From Elizabethkingia meningoseptica_A (GTDB lineage: Bacteria > Bacteroidota > Bacteroidia > Flavobacteriales > Weeksellaceae): a DNA stretch of 64,000 nucleotides. Below the pieces are notes generated by a model, which made no database searches, was not told where the DNA came from, and saw only the letters and a list, made by a program, of their open reading frames with translations. Position 1 is the first letter of the stretch. Each line of letters begins with the position of its first letter. Below, one piece after another: positions 8,878 through 18,250 of this stretch. Made by a program: the position numbers and the translations under genes. The stretch is from positions 310,001-374,000 of the forward strand of contig NZ_JBJDLK010000005.1 of the NCBI RefSeq assembly GCF_045762675.1. Direction: 5' to 3'.

Positions 8878-9819
8878 TTATTTCATACTTCTATATACAG
8901 ATAGCATTTTTAGCAAAATAAAATTACCCGCTTTTGTATTCAATACCTTTGCCAGATAATACAACTTCTTTTTTACTTTATTTTCCGATTTAATATCCTC
9001 AGGTAGCAGATCATAATACTGCCACCAGGCTCCAAATTCTATTGTAAAACTATTCCATGGTTTGTCTCCGGTATAATGTATTGTACCATGTTGCTGTATT
9101 TGCGCCCAGTCCTCTTCCGAATAATAATGCAGAAAATCCTTTTTATACTGAGGCAGAAAAAATGTACGGATACTATTGTAGTAAGGAGGCAATCCTAATA
9201 TTCTGTCTTTGCATAACTGATTCAGCACATCCTGATCCGGGAATTGGAGACCTTCTGCTTTTGCAGCTTCTAAAAATCTGGGCACCATATTATCCTGTCT
9301 TAATTGTGCTAAATTCATAACCAAAAATCCGGAGTTAATATATTTACCCGGCTCACAACCTATAGATATTAAATAAGGAGTCTGAAAATCCAGACTGGCT
9401 TCATATACTGCCGCCATATAATTGTCACCCAAATCAACTTCATGATATAGTTTTGCCAGATCGTTTCTTACGATAACATCACAATCAATATAGAGTACCT
9501 TATCATACTCAGGTAATATTTCAGGTAACAATAATCGATATGATGCCGCTACAGTATAACGTTCGTCTATATAAATATCCTGAAGCTTTCCTGTTAAATT
9601 CATAAAAGAAAACCGGATGCGATTTTCATCCAGTTGCTTCAGTTTTTTTTCCATCCGCTGAGGCAGTTCTTCCGTTAACAAACAAATTACATGAAATTTT
9701 TCTGTTTCCGGAGAATGTTTTAGAATTGAATACAGACAAGTAGCTGCCGGAATAAAATAATTCGGCGTAAAGGCAATAACTATTGGTACTTCATTGACCT
9801 CTGTGGATAATTTTTCCAT
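8878..9819 (-). CDS. Glycosyltransferase family 8
   Basis: This 313-residue retaining GT-A enzyme has the GT8 opening (VIAFTPNYFIPAATCLYSIL, near residue 14), the metal-binding DxD at 112-114 (DCD, within LYIDCDVIVRND) and the later blocks YINSGFLVMNL, PDQDVLN and HYTGDKPWN that form the GT8 active site. Family members (LgtC, WaaJ type) transfer galactose or glucose from UDP-sugars. It has no membrane span. It directly abuts the upstream GT4 gene (9820). The motif set is complete, so it is probably active. Galactosyl or glucosyl transfer is a family-level inference. Confidence 0.92.
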   Translation of the reverse strand: MEKLSTEVNEVPIVIAFTPNYFIPAATCLYSILKHSPETEKFHVICLLTEELPQRMEKKLKQLDENRIRFSFMNLTGKLQDIYIDERYTVAASYRLLLPEILPEYDKVLYIDCDVIVRNDLAKLYHEVDLGDNYMAAVYEASLDFQTPYLISIGCEPGKYINSGFLVMNLAQLRQDNMVPRFLEAAKAEGLQFPDQDVLNQLCKDRILGLPPYYNSIRTFFLPQYKKDFLHYYSEEDWAQIQQHGTIHYTGDKPWNSFTIEFGAWWQYYDLLPEDIKSENKVKKKLYYLAKVLNTKAGNFILLKMLSVYRSMK

Positions 9820-10908
9820 TTACTTTTTACTTGTAATTAATTCATCATAAAGTTTCACTAATTTTTCAGCTTCTACCCGAATATTAAAATTTTTCTCTGT
9901 AATTATATGATCAATTGGTTCTCTTTTGTAGTCATGCCCGATTTCTTCAATTGTATTGACCCAATTTTTCACATCATGGTCTTTTATTCCTTTATAGACA
10001 ATATAATCTGTAATAGATATCAATTTTGTTACTTCATCTGAAACAATACATTTCAAGGCAGCACATTGTGCTTCTACCAAAACCAGAGGCAATCCTTCAT
10101 AAAAAGAAGGCAACAACATAATGTCCATGGCCATCATTAGTGTATTTACATCTTCTCTGACATTTAAAAACAAGGTCTTATCATGAACATTATTTTTATG
10201 TAATTCCTCTTCCATTGGTTTTCTAAGCTCCCCATCCCCGATGATCAATAAAACAACATCCGGATTTTGCGTTGCCAATGCTGCAAAAACTTTTACCAAA
10301 AAGAATATATTTTTCTGATGGGATAATCTTCCTACAAATCCTAATACTAATTTTTCTTCCAATCCCAATTCTTTACGGTATCGGTTTCTTGCCTCTACAT
10401 CAAACGAGAATTTTTTAACCTCAACAGCATTGTTTATAACACGTCCGGTTTGTGCATATTTTTCTCCGAAAACAGCATTCAGGGACAAGTCACTGGCCCC
10501 GACTCTTTTTGTGACAACAGCATTCATCAAACAGCGCAATAATTGATTTTTAAATCCCGGATTAGCTCTTGAAAGGTGCGCATGAGAAACACGAACTTTA
10601 ACACCGGACATTGCAGCTACCGCTAAATATACTGACGATTGAAGCTCGATATGAGAATGAACAACATCATATTGCCCCGCTTTTATTAACTTTCTTAAAA
10701 AACTAAACCGCTGAAATATATTATTCGGCATATAATAGACTTTCATTCCTAAGCTTTCAAACAAATCATGACAGCCTTGCTTCTCTCCGGTATCAATAGC
10801 AACAATATCAAAGCTTACTTTCTGCTTATCAATATATTTATAATAGTTGCTCAGAAAACTACTAATGCCTCCTGAATCAATACGTGTAACAACATGTAAA
10901 ACTTTCAT
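9820..10908 (-). CDS. Glycosyltransferase family 4 (EpsF-like)
   Basis: A 362-residue GT-B enzyme opening MKVLHVVTRIDSGGISSFL, the EpsF-type N-terminus. VVHSHIELQSSVYL is the acceptor-domain His strand, LGFVGRLSHQKN begins the donor domain, and residues 271-281 (EGLPLVLVEAQ) are the E-x7-E motif. The stop codon directly abuts the start of the GT8 gene (9819/9820). There is no signal peptide. EpsF-like enzymes build exopolysaccharide repeat units; the sugar is not predictable. Confidence 0.92.
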   Translation of the reverse strand: MKVLHVVTRIDSGGISSFLSNYYKYIDKQKVSFDIVAIDTGEKQGCHDLFESLGMKVYYMPNNIFQRFSFLRKLIKAGQYDVVHSHIELQSSVYLAVAAMSGVKVRVSHAHLSRANPGFKNQLLRCLMNAVVTKRVGASDLSLNAVFGEKYAQTGRVINNAVEVKKFSFDVEARNRYRKELGLEEKLVLGFVGRLSHQKNIFFLVKVFAALATQNPDVVLLIIGDGELRKPMEEELHKNNVHDKTLFLNVREDVNTLMMAMDIMLLPSFYEGLPLVLVEAQCAALKCIVSDEVTKLISITDYIVYKGIKDHDVKNWVNTIEEIGHDYKREPIDHIITEKNFNIRVEAEKLVKLYDELITSKK

Positions 10909-10935
10909 AAAAAACCAATCATAAATTCTACTTAT

Positions 10936-11880
10936 TTATTTGGCTATAATACGACACAGAACATCTTCATCCCGCAGATCTGTAGTTTTTACAAACCCAC
11001 CGTCGTCACTCTGATTTTCAGAAACTTCCGTTATAACTTTTCCCTGAACTGCAACCTTTTCCGTAGCTTTCATTAAAAACCATTGATATTCTATATCAAT
11101 ATGGCCAAGATCCAAAGCTCTTAAACCTGCTCTTGCTAAATCATATGCTAAAACTGTTGCCGTAGGTCCTAAAGCAAGAATAATTACTTTATTCTGTCCA
11201 TAATGTATGGCTGTTTTCAAGATTTCATCATAATAATCAAATGCATCCTTATTAGGGCATAAAATACGTTTGATACCTAAAGAATTATCAAACAAGTCAT
11301 TATTTACTCCTAAACGACTGCCTTCACCTTCTACTATTAATAAATCTTCACCGTCCCATAGCTTTTTTAGTTGATTCACTTTTTTCTGAACCCTTCTGCT
11401 ATCTTTATCTGCAAAGTCCATATAAAACCTCGTTATTAATGTATCAATATAAACCTGCTGTTTTTCTAATAATTTGGTTATTTTATATCTTCTTTCACGA
11501 AGGTAATTCTCCCAAAAAGTATAGGCATCAGGCACCAATGTTGTTTCATCGTATTCTTTCAAAGCTATCGGAACTGCAAGCTTTAAATTATATTTAGATA
11601 TATCTTTATCTTTCAGAATGTCTATCATTCTTTGTTTTAGTTGGGGATTAGCTTTCTGAAAACGAAGAGATATATTTCTGTTATACAAAAACTCACCATT
11701 AAGCATCAAAGTAAACTCACCATCCCCAAACCTTGCCAATGAAGATTTATCTTTAATCAATGAATCTATACTCTCATCAAATTCAAGAATATTAACTTTT
11801 AATTTCTTTTTAATATACCTAGACATATTTACATTATATATCCAGTCTATTTTGTTTAGAAACTTTTCATATATATTCAT
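10936..11880 (-). CDS. GT-D fold glycosyltransferase (DUF1792 family), copy 2
   Basis: At 314 residues it is a paralogue of the gene at 7830-8756. It has LARFGDGEFTLML at about residues 48-60 with the DxE pair D53-x-E55, LLIVEGEGSRLGVNNDLFDN, and a C-terminal block where LALGPTATVLAYDLARAG leads into LDLGHIDIEYQW. The conserved core is similar, while the N-terminal 40 residues and the C-terminal tail differ. It follows the LbH acetyltransferase gene in the window's numbering, with a 6-bp gap. Two GT-D enzymes in one cluster suggest two related additions to the repeat unit. Confidence 0.88.
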   Translation of the reverse strand: MNIYEKFLNKIDWIYNVNMSRYIKKKLKVNILEFDESIDSLIKDKSSLARFGDGEFTLMLNGEFLYNRNISLRFQKANPQLKQRMIDILKDKDISKYNLKLAVPIALKEYDETTLVPDAYTFWENYLRERRYKITKLLEKQQVYIDTLITRFYMDFADKDSRRVQKKVNQLKKLWDGEDLLIVEGEGSRLGVNNDLFDNSLGIKRILCPNKDAFDYYDEILKTAIHYGQNKVIILALGPTATVLAYDLARAGLRALDLGHIDIEYQWFLMKATEKVAVQGKVITEVSENQSDDGGFVKTTDLRDEDVLCRIIAK

Positions 11881-11886
11881 TTCTAA

Positions 11887-12423
11887 TTATTTACAATTTA
11901 AAATTCTTCCAGGAATACCAACCACAGTAACATTAGGCTCCAAAATGGAGTTGGTAACAATTGTACCTGCGCCGATTTTTACTCCGTCTGCAATTGTAAT
12001 TCCACCTAATATTTGTGCTCCTTGCCCGATATCTACTCCATCACCTATAACCGGAGAATCATCCGGGAAAGTACCTTTACTGCCTATACAACAATTTCCA
12101 TGAATAGTGCAGTCTTTACCAATTTTAGATTTAGGATTTATAATGATGGAACCATAATGGTATATTTTCAATCCACTATCAAAACACCCACTTGGTATAA
12201 AAAAACCAAGCTTACGCCCTAAAATATTTTTTTTCCTCTGATAATAATATTTCAAAAACTTATTTGGCCGATGAAAGGTATAATATTCTTCCTTTCTTAA
12301 ATTTTTGATAAATTTACGCAACCAGTATTGTTCTGTCCTGAGCAACCAGTCTATAAAAGCTTCTTTCGATAACTTTGGATAATAATCCATTCTATCTGCA
12401 TTTATATAGTTTTTGAAATTCAT
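11887..12423 (-). CDS. Left-handed beta-helix (hexapeptide) acetyltransferase, CysE/EpsH-like
   Basis: A 178-residue protein whose second half consists of hexapeptide repeats (for example IGKDCTIHGNCCIGSKG, then GVDIGQGAQILGGITIADGVKIGAGTIV) and ends VVGIPGRILNCK, the standard closing of LbH acyltransferases. The first half (about 80 residues) is helical and basic, as in serine-acetyltransferase-like capsule enzymes. It should use acetyl-CoA in the cytoplasm to O-acetylate a sugar or lipid-linked intermediate. It is 6 bp from the GT-D copy 2 gene on the same strand. A role in serine or cysteine metabolism is unlikely given the context. Confidence 0.88.
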   Translation of the reverse strand: MNFKNYINADRMDYYPKLSKEAFIDWLLRTEQYWLRKFIKNLRKEEYYTFHRPNKFLKYYYQRKKNILGRKLGFFIPSGCFDSGLKIYHYGSIIINPKSKIGKDCTIHGNCCIGSKGTFPDDSPVIGDGVDIGQGAQILGGITIADGVKIGAGTIVTNSILEPNVTVVGIPGRILNCK

Positions 12424-12462
12424 GTCAAAAAATTCTTACTGTTTATTTTAAGACTACAGTTC

Positions 12463-13560
12463 TTATTTATCACTTAATACATCTTTGATCACTTCTAGGT
12501 ATTGGCGCCCGAATTTTAAGTCCGGCTCCAGATGATTACCTTCCGCCCATTCATTCCATGACTTTATAAATATAATTTTATTATCATCATCATATGTCTC
12601 TGCAAGTTTTTTCGCATTAATCATTGCTTTCTTAAATAACTCCGGAGTCGAATTATGTAATACAAAACCATTTAATCCGCTTCTGGGAGTATTATCCCAA
12701 TTGGGAATTACCGTAGGGTAATAAATATTATCACCATGCTCCTCCGTAAAATCCTGGACAGCATCTTTATAATAATAGATTCTTGTTGGCTTTTTGAATA
12801 TTTTTTTATAGTATTTATGAAGTCTACTTGTTTTTGCGCGGCGGTATAAATCAACAAATTTATTAGGTGAGCGCAAATAGCTGTTTTTAGTATGTACAGC
12901 CGGAGTCAAAGCATCAAAGCCATATTGTCTGGCTGGCCAGTCTGGATCTACATTAGTAGCAACTAAATGTAATCCCTTTAATCCGTTCTCTTCAGCCAGA
13001 CGTCTGAAAGTATTCACAAATAAGTTTAAATCCGGTATTTCTGTAGGCTTATAAACCATAAATAAAGGTTTACCATTAACTTTAAAATAGCGGGAATCTC
13101 TAAATGCAGTAAGAAGAAAATTAAAATGTGCAATATAATCTTCAATCCCAGGATATTTTTGTTCCATCAAAACTGTTTTTGGATTCCCATGCCATATACC
13201 AGACCAACTTTCGTTAGCCCATGCAAGACAAAACGGAAAATCTGGTTCTCCACTATTTAGGACTTCATTAAAAGGACGTTCTAAAATTCTTTTTCCGTTT
13301 CCAAACCAATAATGCCAATAACAAAATGCTGTAATATCATATTCCTTAGCCAAATCTGCCTGTGCCTTTCTCGCTTCCGGGAGTCTTAAATCATAAAAAC
13401 CTAAATCTGCAGGAACATGAGGTTGATAATGACCTTTGAAAAAAGGCTTTGCTTTAGCTACATTTGTCCATTCCGTAAATCCTTTACCCCACCATTCATC
13501 ATTCTCGGGAACGGGGTGAAACTGAGGAAGGTAAAAGGCGATGGTTTTAATATTAGTCAT
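12463..13560 (-). CDS. WbsX family (GH99-like) polysaccharide biosynthesis protein
   Basis: A 365-residue protein starting with IAFYLPQFHPVPENDEWWG followed by GFTEWTNV, the signature of the WbsX family, which shares a TIM-barrel fold with GH99-like enzymes. FCLAWANESW and FIKSWNEWAEGNHLEPD (near the C-terminus) carry the conserved acidic and aromatic residues. Members occur in O-antigen and capsule clusters of many bacteria and are usually listed as glycosyltransferases, but a hydrolase-like or processing role has not been excluded. No signal peptide is seen, which fits a cytoplasmic job. All expected motifs are present. Confidence 0.9.
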   Translation of the reverse strand: MTNIKTIAFYLPQFHPVPENDEWWGKGFTEWTNVAKAKPFFKGHYQPHVPADLGFYDLRLPEARKAQADLAKEYDITAFCYWHYWFGNGKRILERPFNEVLNSGEPDFPFCLAWANESWSGIWHGNPKTVLMEQKYPGIEDYIAHFNFLLTAFRDSRYFKVNGKPLFMVYKPTEIPDLNLFVNTFRRLAEENGLKGLHLVATNVDPDWPARQYGFDALTPAVHTKNSYLRSPNKFVDLYRRAKTSRLHKYYKKIFKKPTRIYYYKDAVQDFTEEHGDNIYYPTVIPNWDNTPRSGLNGFVLHNSTPELFKKAMINAKKLAETYDDDNKIIFIKSWNEWAEGNHLEPDLKFGRQYLEVIKDVLSDK

Positions 13561-13617
13561 TTCTAATCTATACTTTTATACTTAGTTAATACTATTAAAG
13601 GAAGTTAATAAGAAATA

Positions 13618-14454
13618 TCAATTCTTCAAGCTGACTTTTAGTTTTGATTTTAAATAAAATTTAAAGAATGTTAAAAAACCTGTTATTCTTAAATATTTAA
13701 AATTAAAATATTTAAAAATCATACTCTTTTGCTTTTGAGGAAAGGATAATAAATATTTGTACAGAACAAATAGTGCATACCCTTCGTGTTTTGATAAAAT
13801 TTGCCTGTTCCTCTGTGTATAAGTTCTTCTAAGCTCACTAAATTTATGCATTGCGGAAAACCATTCTTGATTGGTGCTTCCATTTGAAAAATGTCTAATC
13901 ATAATTTTATTTGTCACATAATTTATATAATCTTGTGAAACCCGATATGACAAATCAATATCATAAGCATGAAACCCCTGAAGTAAATCATTAAAAAAAT
14001 ATTTATCAAAAACAGCTGACTTAATGGCTAAAAAAACACCATCTAAAACTTCAACTTTTGCAAATTCATCAAGTTCATATCGATAAAACTGTCCTTGATC
14101 ATATTGCGTGTAATTTCTGACTGTCTCTGTATTTAATTCCCACCATCCAATGGGCACATTCGGAAGGTATCGGGATCCGGCAACACCTACGATCCCACAA
14201 TTAGGTTGATTCAATTCCTCCAACAAAAGAATACCCCAATTTTTAGTTTCAAATTCTGTATCTTCATGTATAAAAAGCAAATTCTGATACTTAGCTTTTT
14301 TTCTCCCTATATTATAGGCTTCACATATCCCCATAATACCAGGATTATAAACTTTAATAATTTCATATTCAATACCACAGGTTTCCTGAATATTTTTTTC
14401 AAGATTTTGATAGTAATGTTCTTGATATGAAGAAATAATAATAGAAAGCATCAA
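13618..14454 (-). CDS. GT2-like glycosyltransferase (StrF-type domain)
   Basis: A 278-residue protein with a GT-A-like N-terminus (MMLSIIISSYQEHYYQNLE), a Gly-Ile-Cys-Glu-Ala-Tyr-Asn block (MGICEAYNIGRKKA) and FIHEDTEF, the acidic motif replacing the usual DxD. Later it has EVLDGVFLAIKSAVF and GFHAYDIDLSYRV, typical of the StrF/'GT-A like' group of family 2. The last 50 residues are basic and hydrophobic, possibly a membrane-associating tail. The start has two adjacent Met codons. It is part of the cluster; its substrate is unknown. Confidence 0.82.
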   Translation of the reverse strand: MMLSIIISSYQEHYYQNLEKNIQETCGIEYEIIKVYNPGIMGICEAYNIGRKKAKYQNLLFIHEDTEFETKNWGILLLEELNQPNCGIVGVAGSRYLPNVPIGWWELNTETVRNYTQYDQGQFYRYELDEFAKVEVLDGVFLAIKSAVFDKYFFNDLLQGFHAYDIDLSYRVSQDYINYVTNKIMIRHFSNGSTNQEWFSAMHKFSELRRTYTQRNRQILSKHEGYALFVLYKYLLSFPQKQKSMIFKYFNFKYLRITGFLTFFKFYLKSKLKVSLKN

Positions 14455-14559
14455 AACTATACTTAAATTTAGTATTAATTAATTTTTATTTTTAATTATA
14501 TAAACCTACACATTCAGAAAAGTAGTTCCTTTCTCATGACTTTTCTTAATAATCTTAAA

Positions 14560-15519
14560 TTACATTTTGTTTTTTATATACTTCTTGCTATTCTGAAGTA
14601 CTCTATACAGCCTGTAATCTATTTTTTTTATAAGCAGGATTATTCTCATATATATGGACAATGAATTTTGCAATAAAATAATTTTAATATTCATTTCCTT
14701 CCAAGACGGGTTATCCTTTGTAACCGTTTGCAAAACACAACGCTCTAAAACTGCAGTATTCATTTCTTTCACTTCCTTCAACATTCCCTTCTGTAAGAAA
14801 TATCTCCGTCTTAATGTATAGGCCTCTAACTTATCCAAAATACCTTTATTATTGCCTGCAGAAGACATAATACTCTCTTCCCGTTTCCTGTAGTAATAAA
14901 GCTTTGCATCTATAAAAACAATTTCTTTACACTGATCTAAAATTTCATGAATTACAAATTCATCTTCATGAATTTTACCTGTTGGATATCTTGTCGTATT
15001 CCATAATTTTCTATGATATAGTTTATTCCACGCTACCGCCACATTAGGAGCTTTAAAAGTTATAATTTTGGATAATAGCTCTTTATTATCAAATATTTTT
15101 CGTGAAAAATTTTCAACTTTCACTTTTTCAATATCAACATGAGAATCAAAAGAAAGCATTTCACAAAAAGCAAGATCTCCTTCTTTAATATTTGCATATA
15201 ACAATTCCACGAACTGAGGATGTATCACATCATCACTATCTATAAAAGCAATATATTCGCCTTTACATATATCCAATCCTGCATTTCTGGCAGAAGAAAG
15301 TCCACCATTTTCTTTATGTACAACAACAATACGGTAGTCTTGTTTTGCATATTCTTCACAAATCTCTCCACAACTATCCGGTGAGCCATCATTCACCAAA
15401 ATAATTTCCAGATGATTATATGTTTGATCTATAATAGAATCTACACATTCATGGATAAACTGCTCTACCTTATAAACAGGTACTATTATGGAAATCAATG
15501 GGATCATATTAATATTCAT
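14560..15519 (-). CDS. Glycosyltransferase family 2
   Basis: A 319-residue inverting transferase. Residues 8-20 (LISIIVPVYKVEQ) open the GT-A fold, NDGSPDSC follows at 43-50, NGGLSSARNAGLD at 71-83, and the metal-binding DSDD at 94-97. The layout resembles EpsJ/WaaV-type enzymes that transfer Gal, Glc or GlcNAc. There is no membrane segment. Upstream lies a 276-bp AT-rich gap, unusual in this tightly packed cluster. Downstream is 105 bp of AT-rich DNA before the StrF-type gene. Confidence 0.92.
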   Translation of the reverse strand: MNINMIPLISIIVPVYKVEQFIHECVDSIIDQTYNHLEIILVNDGSPDSCGEICEEYAKQDYRIVVVHKENGGLSSARNAGLDICKGEYIAFIDSDDVIHPQFVELLYANIKEGDLAFCEMLSFDSHVDIEKVKVENFSRKIFDNKELLSKIITFKAPNVAVAWNKLYHRKLWNTTRYPTGKIHEDEFVIHEILDQCKEIVFIDAKLYYYRKREESIMSSAGNNKGILDKLEAYTLRRRYFLQKGMLKEVKEMNTAVLERCVLQTVTKDNPSWKEMNIKIILLQNSLSIYMRIILLIKKIDYRLYRVLQNSKKYIKNKM

Positions 15520-15795
15520 CTTTATTCATCTGTTCAATATCCTATTAACCAAAGGACGTAATATGACGAAAATAATATTATATTTATCTTTAATAAATGT
15601 TTTTTCATAGACACTCATGATTTCAACTTCAACTTTAATTTTTTATTAATTTTACTATTATGTAATTTCAAATATTATTTCTCATTTATAAAGATAATTT
15701 TTCCAAAATTCATTATAGTTATTATTTTAAAATCTACCCTCTTGTTACTAAATATTTTATATTCATCATCTATTATCTTAGTTCAATTATGGATA
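15520..15795. other. AT-rich gap in the polysaccharide cluster with a possible gene remnant
   Basis: The longest non-coding stretch inside the cluster (276 bp), extremely AT-rich. On the minus strand a 31-codon ORF runs from 15618 to 15526 (starting MSVYEKTFIKDKYNIIFVIL, ending PLVNRILNR), just before the start of the GT2 gene at 15519. Its end resembles the C-terminal tail of the GT14-like protein at 4964 (ELVNRILNRIL), so it could be the scrap of a lost glycosyltransferase gene, or chance. No terminator hairpin or clear promoter was seen. Confidence 0.35.
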
Positions 15796-16725
15796 TTATT
15801 TTCTCGTTCCAATATATCTCCCTCCCCTTTTTAAAAATTCAAAAATATAAGAAGGTTTAACTTTCAGAATAAATATTATAAAGGTTATTTTTTCTTTAAA
15901 ATTCAGACTTTTAAGGGGCAGTAATTCTATTAAAGTAGTAATTTTTTTACCCAGACTTTTCTTTACTCGATGATCTACAGTGTAATCTCTAAGTACACAA
16001 AGCATTTCTATAGAGCTCTGTAACCTGAAATATAGACTCTTTTTGCCCCAGACAGATCCCCCCCAAAATCTATACACAGACATTATATCCGGAATATATC
16101 CATATTTACCTTTTTCACCATTTAAAAACCATAATATATAATCTCCAATCACTCCTTTAAAAAGGTGCTGTGGCAAACTAAAATTATTACGATACAAAAC
16201 AGTAGCTGTATGCATAAAGTTTCCGTTTAAAGCCAAATAATTCAAATCCCTTTTCATGGTAAAATCCGGATTGTTTAGCGTCTCTAACTCTATTTTTCCG
16301 GATTCTTCATCTAAAACCTCGGACCTATGGTACACAAGATTACAATCCTGATTTGCCTCTAAGTAATCAACCTGTTTTCTTAATTTTTCAGGATCCGTCC
16401 AATAATCATCACCTTCCAATGCTGCAATATATTGGCCTGTAAGGTTTGACAACAGATCATAGTTATTTTGCCTTGCCCCAACATTTTTATGCTGAAGAAT
16501 CAACTTTATAACTTCAGGATATTTTTTTTGATAGTCTAAAATAATTGATCGGGTATTATCTGAAGAACAGTCTTCCGCAATAACTATTTGCACGCTAAAT
16601 TTTGTTTTCTGCATCAATACGCTTTCAATTGCCTGCGCAATATAATCCTGATGATTATATGCAAGGATAGCAACAGAGACAATAGGTTTTGCAATAGTTT
16701 GATCAACGATTTTAAAATTATTCAC
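15796..16725 (-). CDS. Glycosyltransferase family 2 (GTG start)
   Basis: The frame is open from 16851, but that would overlap the upstream acetyltransferase gene by 134 bp. There is no ATG between the acetyltransferase stop and the GT2 core. A GTG at 16725-16723 overlaps the upstream stop by a few bases and places the start 15 residues before the core strand (PIVSVAILAYNHQDY), so I take it. The protein is then 309 residues. EDCSSDNTR, VGARQNNYDLL and ALEGDDYWTDP (with the acidic metal site) identify GT2. ALEGDDYWTDPEKL is typical of the Bacteroidota GT2 subgroup that builds O-antigens. It acts in the cytoplasm. Confidence 0.85.
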   Translation of the reverse strand: MNNFKIVDQTIAKPIVSVAILAYNHQDYIAQAIESVLMQKTKFSVQIVIAEDCSSDNTRSIILDYQKKYPEVIKLILQHKNVGARQNNYDLLSNLTGQYIAALEGDDYWTDPEKLRKQVDYLEANQDCNLVYHRSEVLDEESGKIELETLNNPDFTMKRDLNYLALNGNFMHTATVLYRNNFSLPQHLFKGVIGDYILWFLNGEKGKYGYIPDIMSVYRFWGGSVWGKKSLYFRLQSSIEMLCVLRDYTVDHRVKKSLGKKITTLIELLPLKSLNFKEKITFIIFILKVKPSYIFEFLKRGGRYIGTRK

Positions 16726-17278
16726 CCCAATAATTGTTTTTATCCAACAACTCGAAATAATCTTTTCGGGTAATTCCAACAATCTTTTTATCCCAAAATT
16801 TATTATTTCTAAAATACCACTCTCTCTGGACCCCTTCGTCCTTCCAACCACATTTTTTTACATAAACACCATAAGAGGGTTCATTGTATTCTATAATAGA
16901 ACCATCTAAACGATTAAGTCCTAGCTCTTCAAATGCATATTTCATAATCGTCATAATAGTATCAACAGCATAACCTTTCCCACGCATATCTTTGTCACCC
17001 AATAACATTCCATGGTGAGCATTTTTATCTTTCCAGTTTATATCAACCAAATTTGCTGTACCGATTAATCCTAATTCTTCAGTATCAATTGCAAATCGTT
17101 GATGAAGAGAACCTACGGAGAGAGATTCAAACCACTTCTGCTGATCTTTCATATTTGTTGGAAAATGCCATCCCCCAATCATTGTGTTAATATAAGGATC
17201 GTTTGCCCATTTATGTAATAACTCTAAATCACTATACTCTATAGCTCTTAATAAAACTTTTTTTCCTACAATATTCAT
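16718..17278 (-). CDS. GNAT-family N-acetyltransferase (RimJ/RimL, PseH-like)
   Basis: A 186-residue protein starting with GKKVLLRAIEYSDLELLHKW, the RimL-type opening. MLGDKDMRGKGYAVDTI is the acetyl-CoA pyrophosphate-binding loop (R/Q-x-x-G-x-G/A), followed by YAFEELGLNRLDGSI and the EPSYGVYVKKCGW helix of the fold. In nucleotide-sugar clusters such enzymes N-acetylate amino sugars made by DegT-type transaminases, like PseH. It lies 7 bp downstream of the short DegT-like gene. Acetylation of a 4-amino-4,6-dideoxyhexose is my inference from the neighbours, not visible in the sequence. Confidence 0.88.
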   Translation of the reverse strand: MNIVGKKVLLRAIEYSDLELLHKWANDPYINTMIGGWHFPTNMKDQQKWFESLSVGSLHQRFAIDTEELGLIGTANLVDINWKDKNAHHGMLLGDKDMRGKGYAVDTIMTIMKYAFEELGLNRLDGSIIEYNEPSYGVYVKKCGWKDEGVQREWYFRNNKFWDKKIVGITRKDYFELLDKNNYWGE

Positions 17279-17285
17279 ACAATTA

Positions 17286-18245
17286 TTAGTTATTAATTAT
17301 TTCAATTATTTTAATCATATCAGATTGATTATATCTTTGATCAATCGGCAATGCAATTATTTCACTTGTTAGGTGATAAGAATTAACAGAATAATCACTC
17401 CATTCCAAAACATTTGGCCAATACGTAGCACAATATATTTTTTTGGCAATTAATATATTCCGAATTTCTTTTGCATTTTTCACACGATAAGGATATACCA
17501 TTGGAACATCTTTTTGATCCAATTCAATTTTTAAAAAATTACTAGATTTTAGATGTTCATTTAAAAAGAGATAATTTTCTCTCCGTTGTTTCTTTATTCT
17601 TTCAAAATCTATACTTAAGAGAATTGTTGTTGTTAAATGAGACATTAATTTTATTTCCTGATTTTCTAATATCTTATCATTCGCAACAAAATCTGGATAT
17701 CCATCCTCCGCTGAGGAATCTATTCGTTTCAGTAAATGTGACATCCTATCACAGCTGTAGTCAGTTTCTAAAGAATTTTCCAATAATTGATTTGTTGCTA
17801 AGAACCCACCATCTGAAACCCCTACAAATTTCCTTGGAGAATAAAAAGTATCAATTTCCAATGAAGGTTCTGCAAAAAAAGCCTGTGCATTATCAACAAT
17901 TAAATTTTTATTCTTTTTTGATAAGTCTTCAATAAATTGTGTTTTAATCCCAAAGTAATTTGTTATTAGAAAAGCTTCATTTTCCCCAATTTTATTATAG
18001 TCAAAAATCGGTTCCAGAGAATCATCAATATCATAAAATTGATAATCAATATTAACTTTATTAATTGGCTCTAATAAAACATCACAAGTAAAGTACGGTA
18101 AATATATTTTTTCATATCGTCTGGTTCGTAAAATATACTCCAAACAATTCCTTGCTGTATTCAAATGAATCAGGTTTGAATATGGAAATGTTTTATTCCC
18201 ATAAAGTTCTAACTGAAAATACCCTCCTATAGCTTTATTTTCCAT
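17286..18245 (-). CDS. Short DegT/DnrJ/EryC1-like PLP-dependent protein
   Basis: At 319 residues it is shorter than typical DegT aminotransferases (about 360-390), but it keeps the PLP features: VDNAQAF (D118, Q121) and SPRKFVGVSDGG with the presumed Schiff-base lysine K139. The N-terminal substrate-binding part is reduced, and the usual 'TNGT' stretch is replaced by LNTARNCLEYIL. It may be a divergent aminotransferase or a partner of the VioA-like enzyme two genes upstream. It lies 5 bp from the WbqC-like gene. Activity is plausible because the lysine is kept, but the product is unknown. Confidence 0.75.
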   Translation of the reverse strand: MENKAIGGYFQLELYGNKTFPYSNLIHLNTARNCLEYILRTRRYEKIYLPYFTCDVLLEPINKVNIDYQFYDIDDSLEPIFDYNKIGENEAFLITNYFGIKTQFIEDLSKKNKNLIVDNAQAFFAEPSLEIDTFYSPRKFVGVSDGGFLATNQLLENSLETDYSCDRMSHLLKRIDSSAEDGYPDFVANDKILENQEIKLMSHLTTTILLSIDFERIKKQRRENYLFLNEHLKSSNFLKIELDQKDVPMVYPYRVKNAKEIRNILIAKKIYCATYWPNVLEWSDYSVNSYHLTSEIIALPIDQRYNQSDMIKIIEIINN

Positions 18246-18250
18246 TTAAA

